Below, in pieces: positions 21,000 through 35,571 of a DNA stretch of 64,000 nt. Below the pieces are notes generated by a model. It had not been told where the DNA came from. It did no database searches and saw nothing but the letters and a program-made list of their open reading frames with translations. This DNA comes from Blumeriella jaapii. Its lineage: Eukaryota > Ascomycota > Leotiomycetes > Helotiales > Drepanopezizaceae. Every line of letters starts with the position of its first letter. Within the stretch, counting starts at the first letter, position 1. The translations under genes and the position numbers were made by a program. The stretch spans positions 682,001-746,000 of the forward strand of contig VWND01000069.1 in the NCBI GenBank assembly GCA_009599575.1, in the 5' to 3' direction.

Positions 21000-21322
21000 T
21001 GGGCCGCGGGTGGAATCCACTGCCCCATATCCAAGTCCGAGCCGATGTTTCTCGGTAATAGTGGGACTGTCACTCGAGCAAGATGAATTCGGGTCGGTGA
21101 TGGAGAATGTTGTGGTTGTTGTGGTTGTTGACAAGATGTGAGTGAAGCGATTCATGACGCTTGGACCACACCTTATCTGGGCCGCCAGCTGCATCTGCTC
21201 CTCAAGTCGCTCAGCCAGCCCGGCATCTGCATACACTTACACTTACACTTACACTTACACATACAACATCGACATCGCTACTTCTTGGGGGTCGGGATGA
21301 GGCAGCACTTCTCTTCTTCATG
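21000..21322. promoter_or_regulatory. Divergent promoter with TTACAC repeat
   Basis: About 320 bp separates the chelatase-like gene from VPS16. A short hexanucleotide array (ACACTT, about five copies, 21232-21261) lies close to the VPS16 start. Confidence 0.45.
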
Positions 21323-24300
21323 ATGGCAAATCCGACGGCGGACTGGGAGAAGGTCGGCGACAAGTTCTACCGGAAGATTAATCTTTACACGGCCGTCTTT
21401 GACCAGGACCTGGAACTCGAGAATTACGTGGTGACAGGATGTTCCTATGGAGGGGCAATAGGTAAGTTATCATTTGTTCATACCTCATGACTGCTATCGA
21501 GGCTTGTCTTTGGTTTGCTTTATCATGCTTGTTTGTTGGCAAGAGTTATGTGGTTGTTGTATTGGCCTGGCCGCTTGACAGTCCTATTGCTTCCTCCCGA
21601 ACGTCAGATACTGTTGGAGCAGTCGTTCAGTGTATCTTGAGCTATCACTTCTTTCTTTCTTTTGTACTGTAGATGAGAGCTTTTGACCTCTTGTTCCGAG
21701 TAAGGTCACGTGACTCATACACTGGTTTTGCTCCATGTGTCTTTTGGAAGCCCTTTGGATCATGTTTTGCTGAATTCCTCTGGCCCTTAGCCCTATATCG
21801 AGATGAGACGAAGCTCCATTCCTTCCGAGGAACCCAAGCCTCTAAATCCAGCATCGACCTTTACAGTTGCGCTGGGAAGCCAATTCGAAGCATCAACTGG
21901 GACAAGGGGTCTATCAAAGGCCTAGGCTGGTCCGACGAAGAGAAACTCATCGTTGTCACGGCAGATGGCATTTTCAGATGTTATGACATCCAAGGAGACT
22001 TTGCACAATTCTCACTCGGACACGGCGCCGAAGAATACGGTGTAGCAGCTTGCAGGTCTGTCCTCCGATGTATGTATGTGGGACTTTGACTGACTTCCGA
22101 ACAGATTTTATGGCAGTGGTTTCGTGGCTCTACTCTCAAACAACCATCTCATATCAGTCTCACGATATGACGAGCCACGTCCCAAGTTGCTAGCAGCACC
22201 ACCAGAAGGAGAGGTCCACTCCTGGACGGTTGTCACGCCAGCGTACACTCTTTCCAGATCAGTAGAAGTTCTCCTGAGTATTGGTCAAACGATTTACGTA
22301 GTCGATGCGACCGAGGCAGAAGACCGTATGTTAGACATTGGGCCCTTCACCCACATCAGTATTTCTCCCAATGGCAGATTCGTCGCCTTGTACACGGAGA
22401 CTGGGAAGGCATATGTCATTACCAGTGACTTTCAGAACAGGCTCAGCGAACACGATTCAAAGTCTCGAATTCCTCCCAAGGATGTTCAGTGGTGTGGAAA
22501 TGATGCTGTGGTAATTGCGTGGGAGGATGAGGTTCAGATTATTGGGCCAAATAATGCAGCTGCAAAGTACTTTTACGATGGAAGAGTCCACCTGGTTGCA
22601 GGTAGGCGGCCCATCCGGAGATTGTGGAAAATTGCTAACTTCTTTGAGATCACGATGGAGTCCGTCTCATCACAAATGATGCCTGCGATTTCTTACAAAA
22701 AGTGCCTGAAGTAACAGACGAGGTTTTCCGCTTCGGCACTCAATCACCCGCTTCAATCCTCCTAGACGCAGTAGAGCAACTCGAAAATCAATCTCCAAAA
22801 GCAGACGACAATATCCAGCTGATACGTCCTAGCCTTGTAGAAGCCGTTGATACTTGCGTACTTTCCCTTTCCTACCGGTACTGAATCTAACTAACGAGTC
22901 CTAGGTCAAAGCCGCCGGCCAGGAATTCTCAATCCAACAGCAAAAACAGCTGCTCAAAGCCGCTTCGTTCGGCAAATCCGTCCTCGACATCTACAACAGC
23001 GACGACTTCGTCGACATGTGCGAGACCCTGCGAGTGTTAAACGCAGTCCGCTATTACGAGATCGGACTGCCCCTCTCGTACGAGCAGTTCCTGCGTCTCA
23101 CGCCCGAGAAACTTGTGCAACGTCTCATCAACCGTCGCGAGTACCTGCTAGCCCTGCGTATCTCTGCCTACCTCCGCTTGCCTACGGACAGGATCTACGT
23201 TCATTGGGCGTCGCAAAAAGTGCGCGTCGGCTCCGAAGACGAAGAGACCATTTGTCGACTTATTGTCGAGAAACTGGCTGGGAAGCGCGGGATTTCATTC
23301 GAAGAGATCGCTCGCGCAGCGTACGATGAAGGACGAGGTCGTTTGGCCACGGAACTCCTGAATCATGAGCCTCGCGCTGGCAAGCAAGTCCCGCTCCTGC
23401 TCAGCATGGAGGAAGACGAGATTGCGCTCGACAAAGCCATTGAGAGCGGGGACTCGGATCTGGTGTTCTTCGTAATGTTGCATCTTAAAAAGAAACTGCC
23501 TCTCGCCTCATTCTTCCGCGCAATCAACTCCCGTCCGGTCGCTACGTCGTTGATAGAATCCTCGGCACAAGCGGATGATGCGGAGATGTTGAAGGATCTG
23601 TACTACCAGGATGATCGCCGTACAGATGGTGCGAACGTTTTCGTGCGTGAGGCGCTCAAACAGCCCGATGCTCGTGCTGCGATCGATAAGCTCACCCTGG
23701 CTGCAAAACTACTGTCGGATTCTAAGGATCACGCCCCGGAGCTCAGGGCATTGCAAGAAGCGAGCACGCTGCTCAAGATTCAAGAGTCGTTGGACCGAGA
23801 CCTGACGGAGCGGTTTAAGGGCTTGAGCGTCAACGAGACGGTGTTCAAGCTCGTTCGGTTGGGCTATTCGAGCAGGGCGAAGAAAGTGATAAGCGAGTTC
23901 AAGGTGCCGGAGAAGACGGCCGCATGGCTCAGGTACACATAACTCTCCTTTCTGTTTGCTTGACATCTTCTAGTTTCCAGCTAACTAATGTGGGTAGATT
24001 ACGTGCCCTGGTCTCCGCGCGCTCCTGGCCTGAACTCGAAGAATTATCCAAGAACCGCCGGTCGCCGATTGGATGGGAGGTTTGTCCTCTCCCTCCCGCT
24101 TCCTTATTTCATTTCTCGATCTTTTCACGCCCCTAACACGCAATACGCCTTCACCAACACTTGCTTGCTCCTCTTTCTCTCTCTTTTTTCGCTTTTGCTT
24201 TCCATTTTCACTTGCAACTCTTCAATACCGTAAATTCCCACTAATAGTCAACACCCAGCCCTTCTTCACACTCATCCTCTCAGCCGGTAATCCCAAGCTC

Positions 24301-24744
24301 GCCAGCACCTTCATCCCCAAAGCGGCTCCCTCCCTAGAACCGGGCGAGACGATCGCCATGTACGAGAAATGCGGGATGCGCGTTAAAGCCGCTGAGGTAC
24401 GTTTATCATGCCTTCCCTTCCTACTCCCAATCAATCATCTGCTCCAATCAAGTGACCTCTATCGCCCCTCATCTCTTTTCCTTGCCTCTCTTTTTCCTGT
24501 CTCGGGTCTTTAGTTTTCGGTTTGTATCTACTCTGTCCGATCCATCAACTTCCAGTTAGGGGAGCAGAGCAGAAATGAGATAATATTGAGAGAACTGAGC
24601 TGGACTGGGCTGACGCATCACAACACGTAGGAAGCGGTGAAGTTCAAAGATATTGAGGCGCTAGATAGGCTGCGCGAGGCGGCGGGCGCGGGGACGGCAG
24701 AGGGGAGGGATATTGAGAGGCTTGGGGCGGGCTTGAGGAGGTAA
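21323..24744 (+). CDS. vps16: Vacuolar sorting protein Vps16 (HOPS/CORVET subunit)
   Basis: Core subunit of the HOPS and CORVET tethering complexes, which act in endosome and vacuole fusion together with Vps33. Eight exons (21323-21461, 21791-22055, 22105-22601, 22649-22857, 22905-23932, 23998-24079, 24259-24396, 24631-24744) sum to 2,472 nt, or 823 residues, the normal family length. The N-terminal beta-propeller shows INWDKGSIKGLGWS, FSLGHGAEEYGV and GFVALLSNNHLISVSRYDEPRP. The Vps16 C-terminal helical domain shows GQEFSIQQQKQLLKAASFGKSVLD and PTDRIYVHWASQKV. Intron 1 (329 bp) and the last two introns (179 and 234 bp) are unusually long for this locus. The final codons sit on a GTAAGT, so a further small exon is possible. 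An ATG directly before the chosen one is equally usable. Confidence 0.95.
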
Positions 24745-25309
24745 GTGCCTAGGCTTTGAAGTTGGGATGGAGAGGGACAGAGCGGTGTGAGTAGTAGGGA
24801 GAAAAGCAGGGATAAGAGTGAAGTAGGACAGATGTTTTTGAAGTCGATCGATGGGAATAGGGACGCCCCAATCTGGAAGAATCGAAATGGAAACATTTGT
24901 AGACTGTAAATGGGCAGGGCAAGGCAAGACAAGGAAAGCGAGGGACCAAATATTGCTTTACGAAATGATATCTGTTTTTTTTTTTTTTTTGTCGGGCTTG
25001 GTATCCACCCATCTATCCACCTGCTCATCTTCTAGCCCTTACCCGACTTAAAAAAAACCGCTCTCTGACTTCGAGACCAATCGCCAGTCAGTTATCGCTA
25101 CTCAGCTTGTCTCTTGTTTGGCACGTCGATCGGCCAAACAGGATGGGTGGGTGTAAATGCGAATCTTGTATACATGTAAGAGCACCAGCGAGAGAATCAG
25201 CAAGCCTACCAAATACCAAATAAGTCAAATCGGATTTTGGCATTACTTTTCCCTGGTCGTGGTCTTTACTCTTTTATACCTGCATACTTTGTAGTCGTTA
25301 GAACCATCG

Positions 25310-25490
25310 AAGGTCACTTCACGAATACCATACAAAACCATCCCGCCGATGGTCTTTTGTATATCTGCTTTTTCAGGGATTTTTTACATTCAAAATCTCC
25401 AGCTGGGCACGTTCTCATGCCCTACGGAAAGCTGAAACAGTTTACCGATGGTCTTTTACGACGTTAAACAAAATCATCATCATTTTCATT
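25310..25490 (+). repeat. Diverged dispersed repeat, copy A
   Basis: Shares an alignable core with 35,900-36,100: CTGCTTT, AAAATC-CCAGCT-GCACGTT, ATGCCCT-CGG, GACGTTAAA and a terminal ATTATTAT-like run. By eye it is about 70 percent similar over roughly 150 bp. Confidence 0.6.
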
Positions 25491-26190
25491 ATCCGTGACG
25501 CGACGCACCCTCCTCTTTCCTTATATCGGCCCATTCCATCCCGTCCTAAACAGATTTCCAAAACCTCGTTCTCGCGAGCTACCGCTGTAACTTTTCCAAT
25601 TACTAAGCCCAAATCCAAGCCATATCCCAAGCTTAAGTTTTCTTACATTCTACTGACAGTATTTGTTGGTTGATTCAGCAGCTATGTAATCGAAATTGAA
25701 ACCAGCAAATCTGAAAAGAGGAAATACCTCTGTTTTAGAACCGGTCTTTCTAGAAACCTTATGCTACGTGTTTACTTGCTTACCGCTTTGTTGCCATATA
25801 CCACGACCACAAGCATGCCTGTACAACATAACATGGCATAGAGCGTGGTTGTCGAGATACAAGCGCATTTGATTTATAGCTATCGAAAATCATCTGTCTT
25901 TTTTTTCCTTATGTATGCAAATCGTTCTGTTTAATTTTTTCTTTTTGCTACAGATTCAACAAACAGATATATTACTTATGTAAATACCAGCCTTTTTGAA
26001 AACCAGCCCAGGCAGAAGGGAAGAGGTGGGACAGGGGGTAGAGCGCTCGGCTTTCGCTTTTACTGATACCATCACCTCCCCCCATCTTTTTGTAATTTCG
26101 TTTATTGCGTTATAATAAAAATTTAAAAGCATTCCTATATCTACTTAAAACTCAAATTGTCTGTCTAATAATTTAACTGTATATCTACTC

Positions 26191-26347
26191 CTTGTTCACT
26201 TGTTCACTTGTTCACTTGTTCACTTGTTCACTTGTTCACTTGTTCACTTGTTCACTTGTTCACTTGTTCACTTGTTCACTTGTTCACTTGTTCACTTGTT
26301 CACTTGTTCACTTGTTCACTTGTTCACTTGTTCACTTGTTCACTTGT
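26191..26347 (+). repeat. 8-bp satellite (TTGTTCAC), about 19-20 copies
   Basis: Near-perfect tandem array. Because eight is not a multiple of three, it reads as a repeating CSLVHLFT peptide in an open frame, which is not a real gene. Confidence 0.95.
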
Positions 26348-27802
26348 CATTTACTGATTATTATCCGTAAATACGGTTTACTCACTGCTTGCCTGTACGT
26401 ATATTCTAAAAGCCTATTGCTGCCGAGAGATAAAGGCATGTTCAAATAACAAACAACGCATAGTGGATAAGTGGTTCTTCCCCTTGTAAACAAAAATCTG
26501 TAAATTCTTTTTCCGTTGAAATTAGATAGATACGTTTCTCCTGTACGCCCACCAGCCTTTTGGAATAGCGTTAATAGAAGCGGGTTAAGCTTCTAGCTTT
26601 TATCAATTTCCATATGTTTTTTGTACCTTTTTATTTTTCAAAGTAAAATACCAAACAACAACATAGTAGAATTCTACTCTATCTTATTGGAAATTACCAT
26701 TTCCTGACCCTGGATCAAAGCTTGCTTTTTTCTTTTTTTTGAAGTAAATCACTTTTTTTGTTTACCTACTGACTTATTTCTTTAATTGTTTATTCATTCA
26801 TTTGCTGACTTAGCATATTTTGTACGTCATAAAATACGTTGTATCTTTTTTCTTGCTGATCATTTCCAGCATATACTATTTTACTGTACTATTGTTCCAT
26901 CCCATCCCGTTCTATCCCTCTGCTTTCTTCTCCCTTCCAAATGCATTTTTTTTTCTTATCATTATTATATACAGCACCATCACCGCCTTTATCAAAATCA
27001 CAAGTATTACGCTATTTGCGTTGTTTCTTTTTCTTTCTAAACTCCAAACGTGGCACAACACTTCGTATTAATAATATTTTTACCTTGGTTTACTCCTTCT
27101 GTATTACGATTCCAACCTACGTATTTACGTATTTACCAACCACCCTTCTTTTTCATCCGTTTTTTTCATTGCTTTATATGATTTTACAGAAAGAAAGCAT
27201 CAGATCAAATTATATTGCGTTCCCAAATTTAAAACTCATTTGTTCACTTATTTGCTTATTCACTTATTTGCTTATTCACTTACTTATAAACATATACATT
27301 ATCACTTACTTACCTTACTTCTCACTTACCTATTATATACTTACTAACTCACTCACTTACTCGTTTGCTGCCTCACTCCCTTACTTCCATACTCCTCCCT
27401 CCCTCCCTCACTTCTCCATTCACCACAACATATCCTTCCCCTCCCTTCCCTTCCCTTCGCTCCCTCCCTCCGTTCCGTTCCCCCTCCCCCCTCCATTTTC
27501 TCTCTCTCTCTTTCCATTCACCACCACCACCACTATTCACCACCACCACTATTCACCACCATCACCACCACCACAATCACAAACATCCGCCTATTTTAAA
27601 AACCCCACTCACAAACAACCGCCTACTCCCGATTAAAAAAAAAGAAAAACATCATTTGATCTCATCTGGTCTGCTAGAACATGCTATAACATGCCAAAAC
27701 AAAACAAGCGTACGAGCTGGTAAAAAGCCCATCTTAAACCCCAACCACAAACCCCAAACCACAAACCGCAAACCGTGAATAACAAACAGCATGCTAATCC
27801 CT

Positions 27803-27827
27803 CCCCCCCCCCCCCCCCCCCCCCCCC
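27803..27827. repeat. Poly-C tract, 25 nt
   Basis: Uninterrupted C run about 220 bp from the left LTR. Confidence 0.9.
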
Positions 27828-28052
27828 TCCCCTCTCCCTCCAGAATAAGACCCATGTATATACAACATCGTACAAAATATAAATAATATAGTACTGTATC
27901 CGCCAAAGCAGATACAAAAAAATAAGAATCCTTGGTTTACGTTTAAAAACCAAGTATAGCATAGTACATCACAGCATATCATATTATATTATTTCATATC
28001 ATTAACTAGGTACCTAACTAACTAACCAACCTAGGTATACCTACCTTACAGT

Positions 28053-28181
28053 TGAAGCTTTGAAATACCTCCACGAGGGGTGCTTTATTAATCTAGAACT
28101 AAGTCTACAGAAAACGAAAGAATAGGCTGTGACCTGTGTGGTCCGTGCTTAATAATGGCCTCAGGCCATCAGGCTATTATA
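28053..28181 (-). repeat. LTR of decayed retrotransposon (left copy)
   Basis: A 129-bp block beginning TGAAGCTTTG and ending CTATTATA. It pairs with 35,572-35,700. The two copies differ at about eleven sites and all differences are C/T or G/A transitions. Compared with a TG...CA LTR, the left copy carries C-to-T changes at its right end and the right copy G-to-A at its left end. Confidence 0.88.
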
Positions 28182-31100
28182 AGCCCTATCCTACCAAGCT
28201 CTCGACCTCGAAAGTATAATAAAGAAAGCTATAATATATGCAACGCTTTGGAGCAATTCTTTTTTCTTTTATTTTTTTCCAGTATATATTAATATTTCGT
28301 TTTAAAAAAATACCTTCTAGTATTTTATATGAATTTTCAATTTTTAAACGCATATTTTGATGTCGTTCCGGAACAATTTTTTAAAAAAAAAAGTAGTGAT
28401 TTTCAAATTGCATTTGCGCGTTTTAAATTTTTGATATTGTGTTAATTTTCTTTTGGCGTTGTAAAAACTTTTTTTTTAATTTCAAAAGCAATAAGTGTTG
28501 TGATTTTTCTGTTTTCAGATTCTGATATATTAATAAACGCTTTTTTTTTCCGGTAATTAAATACGCAGTTTTAAAATAAAAGGTTTTTAATTGGTCGATA
28601 TGAAAGTATTTAAAAATTGGTTTTTTATTGATTTGTTCGAAAGTGTAGGATCGTTGGTATTCACTTTTTATACTTAAAATGCGAAAAAGGCTTTTTCAGC
28701 TAAGTTTTAGCTTTTGCCCGGCGGCAGTATAATTATATAATATAATTAAAAATCTTAGCAGAAACGTTTTTAAAAATTAATATTATTTAATATATCGTTC
28801 AGCTTTTGTTTTTTGCGTTTTTGTCGTTTGTTTTAATAATTTTTTTTTTGTAAAACTTTTTGATTGGCTAGGTGTTTTAATATTATATTTTTTTATTTTT
28901 TAAAATCAGCTAAATCCGTCGACTATAATTCTTTCGGAAATCTATCAGTTTTCAAGTTATTGTATATGATTTAGGCGTAATAAGCTGGGAAAGCAATATC
29001 GATAGCAGCACGCGATTGGTATTTCCGATGAATATTAAAAGCTAAATATTCGAAGTTAGACATTTTTTTCGCATTTGCTTTAAAAACCATAGATTTCAGC
29101 TTTTACGGAAAAGTTCTTACAGTTTTGCTTAATGTACGTTGCATAATATTTACAGTTTTTTCAGCCATACCTGTTGACTTTTTGAAAGCAATAGAAGAAT
29201 TAGTTTAAAGGACTTTTTTTTTTTTTAGCAAACGTTTTTTAGTCGAGCGCTGAAATAATTTCCAGAATTAACGTAAAAGCTTACCGGGGTATTATTATTC
29301 GTAAATAATAACGTAAAAGCTTTGATTGTTTGTTTCGAATTTAATATTAAATATAAATACGTTTAAATAAATCGGAAAAAGTAATCGATGATTATTAATA
29401 AGTATTTATATTTATCAAAAACTTTTAAAAAGGGTTCGCAAAAGTCAGCTTTTAGTAGCTTTATAAAATCTGATATTATTATTCGTAATAATAATTGAGA
29501 TTTTTAAGCGATGCCGAATTTAACGTATTGCAAACAGCTTTTAATATACAAGCTAATATTTTTGGTAACTGAGGGCTATTATACGTTTCGGAGCTTTTTT
29601 GTCGTGATATTGGCTGCGAAATGTTTATTTTGATTATAAGCAGTTTTAAAAGCTTTCGATATTTGACTAGGTACCAAGCATTTTTTAAATTCTTTTTTTT
29701 ATAAATATTATAAAGCGTTGTTTTTCCATTTGTATTTCGTAGCTTTTTTTTACAAAATTGCTTTTTTGATTTTGTCGTCGCCTTTTGAATATTTGCTATT
29801 TAATAAAAGGTTAATAACGTTAATATATTATTAATAAGTTTTGTATATTATAAATAGATTTGTTAAGGTCGTGGCTGATACTTTTGCAATTCGCTTATTT
29901 TCCCAAATCGCAATCTTTGCGAACGGTGAAAAGGATTCCAGCCCTATAGTATATTTAATACTTTTAATTGTATATAAGGCTGTTATAAATTTTTTATTTT
30001 ATTTTGAAACTTTTGCTAATATTATAATCGTATTAGAGTCGAGCATTTTTCGGATTTTTTTAATTTTTTTTTTATTAAGTAGTATAGATGGGTCAGCTAT
30101 TTTTTTAAGCAATTGTTCGTATTTATTTTTTTTATTTTTTCAGCGCTATATAAGATTTTTTATATTTATTCCGCCGAATTGATTTAAGTTAATTTCGTTA
30201 TATTTTTTTTTTAGAAAAATAGTTTTTTGACAAAGCGTCGGCGATTTGGTTTTTCGACTTTTTTTGATATATTAAATCGAAATATTTAATACTCGTATTT
30301 CTGCTGCTTATCGGACGTATATTTTTTTTTATATGGACTTTGAATTCAGGAAGTGTATAAATAGTGTATAGTTAGTATATAATACCGAAGGTTTTTCGCA
30401 ACGTAATATATAAGTATACTTTTTGCAAAACTTTATTATAATTAATAATTTTTTTTTATAAGTATTATATTATCGTTATGTTTTCGTAAAAGTAAAGCTG
30501 TCGTATAATAATAATACCGGTATGGATTTTTTTTTTTAAATTTGTAATATATAGTATTTTTTTGCGAAAGCCGAAGCATTTGTATATATTTGCACGGATT
30601 TGAAGGAAATATGGCCAGTTTTTTTTTACTGCTAAGCTGCATTTATTTTTCAGAAAAAAAAAAAGAATATGACCTTTAATGGTTTTTATTTCCAATGGGT
30701 ATGTTTCGTTAATTTGTTTAGAAGTTTGGCGATTTCGGCAAAATTTTTTATTTAATTGCGAATGATTTGGATCGCTTTTAGAAATTGTTTTATTTGAATA
30801 AGAGTCGTTGATACGGGCCACGATTAAATTGCGGTCGATTTTTTAGTTTTGATAAAAATACGACCGGATCGGTAGCGGATTTTTAAAACTATTATTTTTT
30901 TTATAAACAGCTTGCATTTTTTAAATAACAATTTTAATTGATTTCAAAGCAATTTAAATAATAAATAGTTTCGTAGTATTACAAAGGCAAAATCGAAATC
31001 AAATAAATCTGAAAAAATATTATTTATATAAAATCTTAGTTTTTATAATTTAAAAGTATTTCCGATAATATATAAAAAAAAAAAAAAGGTTTTGAATTAT

Positions 31101-34100
31101 TAAAGCTTTGGTTAATTGTATTTTAGAATTTAAGTATTTTATTTAATATAATTTTTATTAGCTTCGTATAAGAAAACGCATTCGATGCAATTTTTTAAGA
31201 TATACGGATAAGTTGCATTTAAAAATGGCCAGGTGCAGAAAACGCGTATACGTAGCGGTTATTTAAATATATTTTTATATTTTAATAACCGTGTTTAAAA
31301 TCAAATTGGCTGAAAATCTTATAAGACGGATTGCCGAAATAAGCTGTACAATCGTTAAGTCCAATAAGAATGCAGCTCGGAGTTTTTTTTTAATTTTCGA
31401 ATAATCGAAGGTTATTCGATATTTTTTTTTACCTGGTCGAAATTCGGCAGATTTGTTAATAAAATAAAAATAATTGTTTTAATTTGAAAGTTTGCTATTC
31501 GTTATATAAATAAATTCGAAAATTTTATAGCGAATTTTTTTATTTAAAGTTTTGTTCAGCCAGATTAATTTAACGGGTATGTATTTTCGATATGCGTTAT
31601 TTGTTATTAATGGTGCTTTTGAAGGTATTCGGTGTCGATGGATATACAAATTAATATACGGAAATTTATTAAAGCCGGTGTTATTAATTTTCCGGTAAAT
31701 ATATATTAGTTTTTGTACGTTTTTTAGCCTGTTTGTAAAAATGCTATTTTCAAACGTTAGTTTATATAAAATTGCTTATTTGTTAAGGATTTTATTAGTA
31801 GGATTTTCTAATAGCAGTTTTATAATTTTTTTTTTAATAATAAAAAAGGGCAACGCTTTTTCAGGATCGCCGAAGTTATGTTTTAATATAAAAATAATAG
31901 CAGCGGCAGTTATATAAAATTCTGTTTTTATTTTCGAAGAAAAAGGTTTAGTTATGCAAATTAAAAAGGATAGCGAATTTAGTATATTAAATAATACGTT
32001 TAACAATTTAATAATAGTAAAAGCTGGTTTTATTATAACGGAAATGAATAATTTTTTTTTAAATAAGTTTAACGCTTTTTCAGAGCCAAATAAAAAGTTT
32101 AATTTTCCGAGTTTTTTAAATCGGTATAATCGGAGTCGAAAAAATCGTTTTCGTTAGAGTTTTTTTTTTCGGAGTCGGTTGTATCGATATCGTTATTAGC
32201 GTCGAAATCGGGATTCGGTTGGAATTTGACGGTTATGTTTTTGAAAGATTTTTCGGACTTTTTCAGTAAGTGCAAAACTAAGTTAATAGCGGCGGAGAAA
32301 GTAAAAAAAGGTTTTTAGATTATGATTGCAGATTTTTTTTTATATATTTCTTTTAATCGTGATTTTATTTTTGCAAATGTTTATTTTTGCGTTTATTAAA
32401 TATAATTATAATAAGTTTAAAAATAGATTTAAAATTTTTATCGTTAGGCTCAGATTAAGCCCGAATAAAAGCATAGATATAACGCTAAATGCTTTTTATT
32501 CCGAAGTTAATTATAACGTATTCGTTTAATCGATATAGCTTTCCGTTAGCTGTAGTATAGCTAATATTCGCGAAGCTTTTTTGTTTGAGATTTTAAATTT
32601 TTAGTTTTAATTGCTTGGCCAAATTCCAAAAGATTAAAATAATATTTGTTTTTTGGTTTATAAACGATATTCCGAAAAAGAGTTGCATTTTTATTTTTTT
32701 TATTTTTTTTTTCGATAATAATAGAATTTTTAACTTTCCAGGCCTTTTTATTAGAATGGATATCTGAAATTAATTAGGTAAAATTAGTAATCAAAAGGAT
32801 TGGGTTTATTAATTATGCCGGAGTATTTTTCGCAGCTTTTTTTTTTCGATTTTTGATTTTTTTTAATATTTAGCTTTCGAAACTGTTTGAAAACTTCCGG
32901 AAAAAGCTGGAAAAGTTTTAAAAAGTTAATAATAATTTCGAATTTAAAAGCTAAGTTTATATAATTTATAAGGCTTTTTTTTAATCGCTTTACAATTTTT
33001 TTCAAATGTTTTATTTTAAAAGCTGGCTTTTTTGTTGCAATTTTTTTGGATTTGGTTTTGGCGTATTAGTTTCGCAGCTTAAAATGCACCGTTATCAGAG
33101 CTTACGATTTTAATTTTTTTTTTTTATTTTGTTAGTTATAAAAATATTAATTTAAATATTATTTTCGGCTATTATAGTGTATTTTAAATCTTTTGATAGG
33201 CTTACGGCCCTAAGGTTTTTGCTAGCTGGTTTAAAAGCGGCTTTATTTTCGATATATAAATTTTTGTAATTTTCGGTTTATTAAAAACAAAGTTATAATA
33301 ATGCTAGCAATAGTAAGTGTTTTTGCTACAGGTGTAAAAGCAGCCGTAAAAGCGAAAGATTTTTTTTAAGATTTCGGTAATTCGTGGTTGGATATTTTTA
33401 GCTATAATCGTGGTTATATGTTTTTGCAACAGGAGTTTTTGAGAAAATAATGGTTTTAATATAAGCTTTTTTTTATTCCGGCAAAAGTGCGTTTTTGCAT
33501 GCAATTTTGATATGTTTTTAACTCGTTATAATTTAAGCAGAAGGTTCCGTTTATACGATTGTATTTTTTAGATTTATTTACAAAAAGGTTTTTCGATTCG
33601 GTATCAGATTTAATAATTAAAATCGATTATTAAAAAGTATTCGTTAAAGCTTATGCATTTTCCGAATTGTTATTATTATTGCTTTCGTTGTTTTGAGCTT
33701 CGGAGTTTTAATTGCGATTGTTATTATAATTATTGTTTTTTGATTTTTTATTATTTCGGGCGTTAAAAGGAATATAAAATTGTTGTTTTTGGTTGTTGTT
33801 TTAATTTGCTTTTAAATTAGCACGCGTATTATTCGTATTTTAATTTTATTAAATTAGGGTTTTGTTGCGATTCTGCTGGGATTAGGCGTTATTTGCGGCT
33901 GGAACAGGTTTTATAATTTGGCCAGGGTTTATTAATGCCAGCGTTTGTTTTTAAATATATTTTACGTATTGCTTTTTTTAGTAAATTGCTATAGCGATTG
34001 CTATTAGCATATCTAAGTTTTTTTTTACGAATTTTATTAATTTATTATAAAAGTTTTTTTTATTAATTTTTGCTTGAATTTTCTTTTGAGTTTTTAAAGC

Positions 34101-35571
34101 AGACTGCGAGAGGCATAAGATTTTATATGCTTTTCATAAGCATAGATACAACAGAACGTTGTTCGATAAAGCGTGGGTTTTTAATTTTTTATTTTTTATT
34201 TTAATTATAAAAGCTATAGTAATAAACTTCAGAATATACCGATTTGAATTCGATTATTGGTTTTTATATTAATTGTTTATAGCGTTTTTGTTAAAGTTTT
34301 TTTTATTAGTTTTTTTTAATAAAGCTAAGATTCGAAAGTAATATTGGGATAGGGTTTTTTTTTTCGTTTTGTGCAAAATTACGTATATTACGAAAAACAT
34401 TAGTTTTTTTTTTTATAAGGTTTTTATTTATTAAATATTAGGCTTTTAGCTATTTAATAATTTCGGTTTTTTTTTTTGGGCTTTGGCAGATAAGCGGTTA
34501 GTTATAATAACACGTATGCGCGGGTTGCTTTTGAATTTAAAAGCAGCTTTTTTTTCCGTTAAAAAAATAAATATGGCTCTGAAGTATATAAATGGCTTAA
34601 AGTTAAATTATTTATTTATTTCGAAGTCGTAGTTTAATTTATTTAGCCAATACTCGGCCGGCATTTTTCTATTATAGTTTTTGCATTTTTTAAACCGCGG
34701 CATTTTTAGAACGGGCATATTAAAAATCTGGGATGTTTTTTTTTTTTATTTTTTCTCGGTATTCTGATATTTTAAAAAAGTTTGCTTTTAGCTGCCGGTT
34801 TAAGTTTTTAATTTGTTTGGACGATAAATCTGTATTAAAGCTTTTTATAGCTTTGTTAGACTGCTTTTTTTCTGTTTTGCTTGCGAATGCATTTGGGAAT
34901 TGCTAAAGTTTTTAACGAGTATTCGATATAAGCTTTCTGAAGGTTTTTTTTGCCGATAATTGATTATTATTAAGTTTTGCAGGGCCTGATATAAGTATAA
35001 TAGGTAAAATGTTTTTCGATGTTGATTCTGATTGTATAAAATAGCTTTCGGAATTGATTAATGGAAAAGCAGGTGTATTTTTCTATTCGTGCGCATTTTC
35101 TTTTATTAAATGCTGACGTTTTCGATTTTGGCCTTATTTAAACTTTTGCTGAATTAAAATTTAAAAAAGCGTTTTGTCGTATGTATTTGGGACTATGGTT
35201 TTTCGTATTATATAAATTTCCTTTTAATGATTTTGTTATTATTCTTTTTTTGTATGGGTTTTCTTTTTTAGCTTTTGAATATTAATATCGACCTTTTGAT
35301 AAAGTTTTAAAATTGTCTTTTGTGTCGTAATTCGATGGCGTATTCTGAAGTTAATAGCGTTTTCGGGATTTGTCTTTTTAATAATGTTTTTTTTGTTTTG
35401 GATTCGTTTTTTGATCGATTTCAAGTCTTTTTGATAAAATCTTTAGATAAAAGCTTTTTTTAAGTGTTTCGATCTTTTTTTTTTCGGATAATAATTCGAT
35501 TTTCTCGATTTTTGTGCAATAATTCGATTGCGAAAAAGGGTTTGTTCGATTTTCTTGCGAAGGGCACCAAT

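Larger units (their letters stand above)
24745..28052. other. AT-rich, gene-free block
   Basis: T-rich sequence with degenerate short repeats (CTTATT/TTCACT patches at 27238-27370, CCT-rich 27395-27500, CAC-rich 27520-27575) and no coding signal. It includes one member of a diverged repeat pair, an 8-bp satellite and a poly-C tract, listed separately. It reads as old, mutated repeat DNA. Confidence 0.6.

Noticed and set aside
26030..26095. tRNA-like GGTAGAGCGCTCGGCTTTCG with GAGGTG/CACCTC pairing
   Set aside because: No B box and no cloverleaf; probably a chance hairpin.
26192..26449. ORF with repeated CSLVHLFT
   Set aside because: Translation of the 8-bp satellite; there is no non-repeat coding part.
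30465..30821. Minus-strand ORF inside the retrotransposon as a possible reverse transcriptase
   Set aside because: No catalytic motif could be read and the composition is dominated by Lys/Ile/Asn from AT richness.
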